Of a DNA stretch of 25,921 bases, positions 23,258 to 25,921 are shown piece by piece. Under the pieces are notes generated by a model that was not told the DNA's origin, searched no databases, and worked only from the letters and a program-made list of their open reading frames with translations. Position numbers and translations under genes: made by a program. How positions within the stretch are numbered: position 1 is the stretch's first letter; each line of letters begins with the position of its first letter. Origin of the DNA: Candidatus Bipolaricaulota bacterium (GTDB lineage: Bacteria > Bipolaricaulota > Bipolaricaulia > Bipolaricaulales > Bipolaricaulaceae); NCBI GenBank assembly GCA_021129895.1, contig JAJOKL010000077.1, positions 1 through 25,921 on the forward strand, in the 5' to 3' direction.

Positions 23258-23286
23258 AATATAGCGGTCATGGGGGCTCATCGCTA
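23258..23286 (-). promoter_or_regulatory. fabK-mutS2 promoter (leaderless), sharing a palindrome with the divergent promoter
   Basis: On the minus strand TAGCGA (complement of 23281-23286), 17-base spacer, TATATT (complement of 23258-23263), then eight bases to the ATG. The -35 lies in a ten-base palindrome used in mirror image by the GTPase promoter. Confidence 0.5.
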
Positions 23287-23290
23287 GCGA
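23281..23290. promoter_or_regulatory. palindrome between divergent promoters (shared -35 or operator)
   Basis: TCGCTAGCGA is a perfect ten-base palindrome. It is exactly 17 bases from the -10 of fabK on one side and 17 bases from the -10 of the GTPase gene on the other, so each promoter would have the same -35 hexamer, TAGCGA. Confidence 0.5.
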
Positions 23291-23313
23291 CGCCGGATGG
23301 CGGCCCGTACAAT
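23285..23313 (+). promoter_or_regulatory. promoter of the TGS-GTPase gene
   Basis: TAGCGA (23285-23290), 17-base spacer, TACAAT (23308-23313), then a short leader with Shine-Dalgarno AGGAGGG (23322-23328) before the ATG at 23334. In contrast to fabK, this side is not leaderless. Confidence 0.5.
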
Positions 23314-23333
23314 CCCTAACCAGGAGGGTAAAG

Positions 23334-24320
23334 ATGCCGGCCAACCTGACCCCGGAGTTCCTGGCGGCGCGGGAGCGGTTCAACAAGGCTCGCTCCGATG
23401 AGGAGCGCCTGGACGCGCTCCAGGAGATGCTGACCACCATCCCCAAGCACAAGGGCACCGAGAAGATGCAGGCCGACATCAAGCGCCGCATCGCCAAACT
23501 CAGGGAGCGGATGGAGCAGCGCCGCCGGTCCGGCAAAAGCAGCGGTCCCACCTACCACGTGGAGCGGGAGGGGGCGGCCCAGCTGGCCCTGGTGGGCCCG
23601 CCCAACTCCGGAAAATCTTCCCTGTTAGCCGCCCTCACCAACGCCCACCCCGACATCGCCCCCTACCCCATGTCCACCTTCCGCCCCTGCCCGGGGATGA
23701 TGGAGTACGAGGACATCCAGATACAACTGGTGGACCTCCCCCCCATCACCCCGGAGTACACCGAGGGGTGGGTGTACGGCCTGGTGCGGCTGGCGGACGC
23801 GGTCCTCCTGTGCCTGGACCTTTCCGACGCCGGGTGTTTCGAGCGGGCCGAGGAGGTGCTGGAGCTTTTGTCCGGGCGGCACATCCGGCTGGTGGATGGC
23901 CCCTCGCGGCAGGTGGACTGGCGCCAGGTGGAACGGCGGGCGCTGGTGGTGGGGGTGAAGGTGGACGTGGCGCCAGGGCGGGCCGAGGAGTTGGCCGCCT
24001 GGGCGGAGGGACGGTTTCCGCACTTGGCGGTATCCACCACCACTGGGGAGGGGCTGGAGGAGCTCCGGCGGGCCATCTTCCGGGCGGCGGGGGTGGTGCG
24101 GGTGTACACCAAAAAGCCCGGGCATCCCCCGGACATGACCCAGCCCTACACATTACGCGAGGGGGCGACGGTACTGGACGTGGTAGAGCACATCCACAAG
24201 GAGTTCGTGGAGCGGCTTAGGTACGTGCGACTGTGGGGCTCGGGGCGGTTCGATGGGCAGCACGCCCCCCTCGACCACGTGGTCCAGGACGGGGACATCG
24301 TGGAGATCCACCTTTCATGA
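23334..24320 (+). CDS. DRG/Obg-related GTPase with C-terminal TGS domain
   Basis: 328 residues. Residues 1-70 form a charged helical region. The G domain has a good P-loop GPPNSGKSS (88-96), a switch I segment APYPMSTFRPCPG (109-121), a G3 of DLPP (134-137, where DxxG would be usual) and VKVD (208-211) in place of the guanine-specificity NKxD, then STTTGEG (234-240) as G5. The TGS domain occupies about 255-328 (VYTKKPGHPPD, PYTLREGATVLDVVEHIHKEF, DGDIVEIHLS). Closest in layout to DRG proteins, which act in translation with ribosomes. The altered G3/G4 leave it open whether it binds GTP. Overlaps the next gene as ATGA, so the two are co-translated. Confidence 0.85.
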   Translation: MPANLTPEFLAARERFNKARSDEERLDALQEMLTTIPKHKGTEKMQADIKRRIAKLRERMEQRRRSGKSSGPTYHVEREGAAQLALVGPPNSGKSSLLAALTNAHPDIAPYPMSTFRPCPGMMEYEDIQIQLVDLPPITPEYTEGWVYGLVRLADAVLLCLDLSDAGCFERAEEVLELLSGRHIRLVDGPSRQVDWRQVERRALVVGVKVDVAPGRAEELAAWAEGRFPHLAVSTTTGEGLEELRRAIFRAAGVVRVYTKKPGHPPDMTQPYTLREGATVLDVVEHIHKEFVERLRYVRLWGSGRFDGQHAPLDHVVQDGDIVEIHLS

Positions 24321-25489
24321 TCGACCCCCAACGCCTCCTTACGGGCCTGGTGAGGCTCCCCAGCCTTTCCGGGGAGGAGGGCGCCGCCGCTGATTTCCTG
24401 TCCCGGGCGCTACGCACCTTCTGCGACGTGGAGCTAGGCCCTGGGGGGGCGGTGATGGGGGAACTGCGGCGGGGCAATGGCCCCACGATCCTGCTCACCG
24501 GGCACCTGGACACCGTGTCCCCGGGGGACGAGGAGGCCTGGAGCGTGCCCCCATTCTCCGGGGAGGTGCGGGAGGGGCGCCTGTACGGGCGGGGGGCGGT
24601 GGACATGAAGGGGGCCATCGCCGCCCAGGTGGCCGGGGCCGCCCAGGCGCTGGCCGAGCTGCGAGGGACGCTTCTATTCGCCTACGTCACCCACGAGGAG
24701 ACCGCCGAGGGGTTGGTGCTGGGGCGGGTGCTGGATCGGCTTCCCCGGCCGGACCTGGTGGTCCTGGGGGAGCCCACCGACCTGCGCCTGGGGATCGGCC
24801 ACCGGGGCCGGGCGGTGCTCAGGGTGGAGGCACGGGGACGGACCGCCCACGCCTCCATGCCCGAACTGGGGGATAACGCTATCCAGCGGCTGGCTATCGT
24901 CCTGCCCAAACTCCTCTCCCTCCCCCTGCCCCGGGATCCCATGCTGGGCAAAGCCACGGTGACCCCGGTGTCCATCTCCTCCTCCCCCGGGGGGCCCGTG
25001 GTGCCGGATCGCTGCACCGTGCTTTTGGACCGGCGGCTGGTGCGGGGGGAACGGCCGGACTCGGTGCTCTCTTTGTACAAGGAGCTGGACCTGGGGGTGC
25101 GGGTGGAGATCGCCCGGGAGGCCCTCACCGCCTATACCGGAGAAGTGCTAGAGGTGGAGGAGTTCTTCCCGGCCTGGCTTATGGACCCCCAGGACCCGTG
25201 GGTGCAGCGGGCCCAGGCGGCGCTGGGGAACGTGCCCCTCAAGGTGTGGCGGTTCTCCACCGACGGGGTGGAGTCCTGCGGCCGGAGGGGCATCCCCACG
25301 GTGGGCTACGGCCCCGGGGACGAGAGGCTCGCCCACCAGCCGGACGAACACCTCCCCCTGGCGGACCTGGAGGCCGCGGTGGCGGGCTATCGGCGGCTCA
25401 TCGGTGAGCTGATGCGGTCCCGGCCCCCGGCCCGCCGGGAGCGGAGCAAGGGTCGCCGGCCCCGCAGGCGGGGACGCGCCCGGCGCTGA
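24317..25489 (+). CDS. M20 family metallohydrolase (YgeY/ArgE/DapE-like) with arginine-rich tail
   Basis: 390 residues. The metal and catalytic set is complete: H63-x-D65 in TGHLDTVSPGD, D96 in GRGAVDMKG, E127/E128 in THEET, E152 in GEPT, and the last His in LAHQPDEH. The stretch FSTDGVESCGRRGIPTVGYGPGDE resembles YgeY-type hydrolases linked to purine or selenium metabolism, but no such genes are nearby, so substrate is open. The final 24 or so residues (RSRPPARRERSKGRR and RRRGRARR) form an unusual Arg/Lys-rich tail outside the fold, perhaps binding nucleic acid or ribosomes. It starts inside the stop of the GTPase gene (ATGA). It differs in sequence and length from the other M20 enzyme in the window. 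Confidence 0.87.
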   Translation: MIDPQRLLTGLVRLPSLSGEEGAAADFLSRALRTFCDVELGPGGAVMGELRRGNGPTILLTGHLDTVSPGDEEAWSVPPFSGEVREGRLYGRGAVDMKGAIAAQVAGAAQALAELRGTLLFAYVTHEETAEGLVLGRVLDRLPRPDLVVLGEPTDLRLGIGHRGRAVLRVEARGRTAHASMPELGDNAIQRLAIVLPKLLSLPLPRDPMLGKATVTPVSISSSPGGPVVPDRCTVLLDRRLVRGERPDSVLSLYKELDLGVRVEIAREALTAYTGEVLEVEEFFPAWLMDPQDPWVQRAQAALGNVPLKVWRFSTDGVESCGRRGIPTVGYGPGDERLAHQPDEHLPLADLEAAVAGYRRLIGELMRSRPPARRERSKGRRPRRRGRARR

Positions 25490-25691
25490 GCCGGCGGCTA
25501 AGGTGAGCGTCACCGTCTTGGTGGACGATCCCGCCCTATCCCGCCGCTGGCGCGGGAAGGTGGGCCAAGCCTTGTGGAACGTGATGCTCCGCAAGGCCCG
25601 TTGAGGCGACAGCACGGCGAACCGAAGTGCACCCAGCTCCAGTGGGTTTGTGGCCGAAAGCTGTCCCGACCCAGTTAAGCCGTCTCGGGGC

Positions 25692-25921
25692 TCACTCGGT
25701 GGCGTAGGGAAGCACCCATACCTCCACTCCAGCGTCTCCGGCAGCCCCTCCGGGGACAGGGTGACCTGGGCCTCCTCCAGCTCCCGCACCGGCCACCCGT
25801 GATCCCGGGCTTGTTCCAGGAACCCATCCAGGGGGGCGATCACCTCCCACGGGCAGTAGCCCTCCACGAAGTAGTGCATGGGCAGCACCACCCGCACTGA
25901 GGGGAGCTGGCCGACCACCTG
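25692..25921 (-). CDS. metallo-beta-lactamase-fold hydrolase (UlaG-like), C-terminal part, frameshifted
   Basis: Only the last 75 or so residues are in the window; the 5' part lies beyond the right edge. LPSVRVVLPMHYFVEGYCPW and the following DGFLEQARDHGWPV resemble the end of UlaG/RbcX-linked type MBL proteins, where PMHY carries the last metal-binding His. The frame continues to LSPEGLPETLE and then goes out of phase. In the next frame the sequence EVWVLPYATE is followed by TGA (complement of 25692-25694), which is the expected family ending (L-P-x-x-x-x-V-x-V-L-x-Y). One missing base near 25724-25726 would explain the shift. A sequencing error or a harmless mutation are both possible. 25490-25691 shows no convincing gene. 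Confidence 0.65.
   Translation of the reverse strand, partial: GGRPAPLSAGGAAHALLRGGLLPVGGDRPPGWVPGTSPGSRVAGAGAGGGPGHPVPGGAAGDAGVEVWVLPYATE

Noticed and set aside
25504..25605. Possible 33-codon ORF starting at a GTG after the second M20 gene
   Set aside because: The peptide looks plausible (SVTVLVDDPALSRRW) but has no good ribosome site and no family I recognise; could be a gene fragment.
25148..25691. Extension of the right-edge minus frame deep into the M20 gene (256 codons in total)
   Set aside because: Only the N-terminal 75 or so codons resemble an MBL-fold protein; the rest is shadow of M20 and intergenic DNA entered after a frameshift.
1..25921. CRISPR arrays, tandem repeats and rRNA
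   Set aside because: No regularly spaced direct repeats and no rRNA-like sequence were seen on reading through the window.

Overview
The window is about 26 kb of GC-rich (by eye roughly two-thirds G+C), densely packed bacterial DNA. The gene content suggests an anaerobe, possibly thermophilic: a ferredoxin-linked 2-oxoacid oxidoreductase, an Mrp/Mbh-type cation antiporter module, an FabK-type enoyl reductase and a TrmB with the long C-terminal extension known from thermophiles. A deep-branching lineage such as candidate phylum Bipolaricaulota/Acetothermia would fit, but that is inference; no rRNA or lineage marker is present.

Layout from left to right. 1-2.5 kb: a 3'-truncated trmB (minus), a divergent M20 peptidase and a convergent GNAT acetyltransferase. 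2.7-7.0 kb (minus): a tightly coupled operon mnhE-F-G-[MbhD::solute-binding fusion]-[MbhE::MnhB fusion]-C-D with no MnhA/NuoL-type antiporter subunit. 7.2-12.1 kb (plus): an operon of a DASS/SLC13 carrier, three 2-oxoacid:ferredoxin oxidoreductase subunits (korA-korB-korC type) and a class III CoA-transferase, which together look like a dicarboxylate or oxoacid uptake and oxidation module. 12.1-15.0 kb: a decayed transposase remnant, a DUF4282 membrane protein, an NfeD/ClpP-class membrane protease and a convergent ERCC4-fold nuclease. 15.1-16.7 kb: a secreted seven-bladed WD40 protein interrupted by a frameshift, then a 640-bp gene-poor stretch holding a truncated gene end and an inverted-repeat element like an IS/MITE. 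16.7-18.8 kb: a Qng1-like queuosine-nucleotide glycosylase next to tgt, a queuine-salvage pair. 18.9-20.0 kb: an exported CsgG/FlgT-like protein and tRNA-Gln(UUG). 20.0-23.2 kb (minus): fabK-mutS2. 23.3-25.5 kb (plus): a DRG/Obg-like TGS GTPase and an M20 hydrolase. The right edge has the C-terminus of a metallo-beta-lactamase-fold protein with a late frameshift.

Two themes run through the window. First, seven monocistronic or first-in-operon genes have a TANNNT -10 box only 6-9 nt before the start codon and no Shine-Dalgarno, so they are probably transcribed leaderless. Downstream operon genes are instead joined by ATGA/GTGA overlaps, and a few genes have normal SD leaders. Second, the most unusual item is the antiporter operon, where the small MbhD-like membrane subunit carries a periplasmic amino-acid-type binding domain at its C-terminus. 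This suggests ligand-gated or ligand-coupled cation transport.
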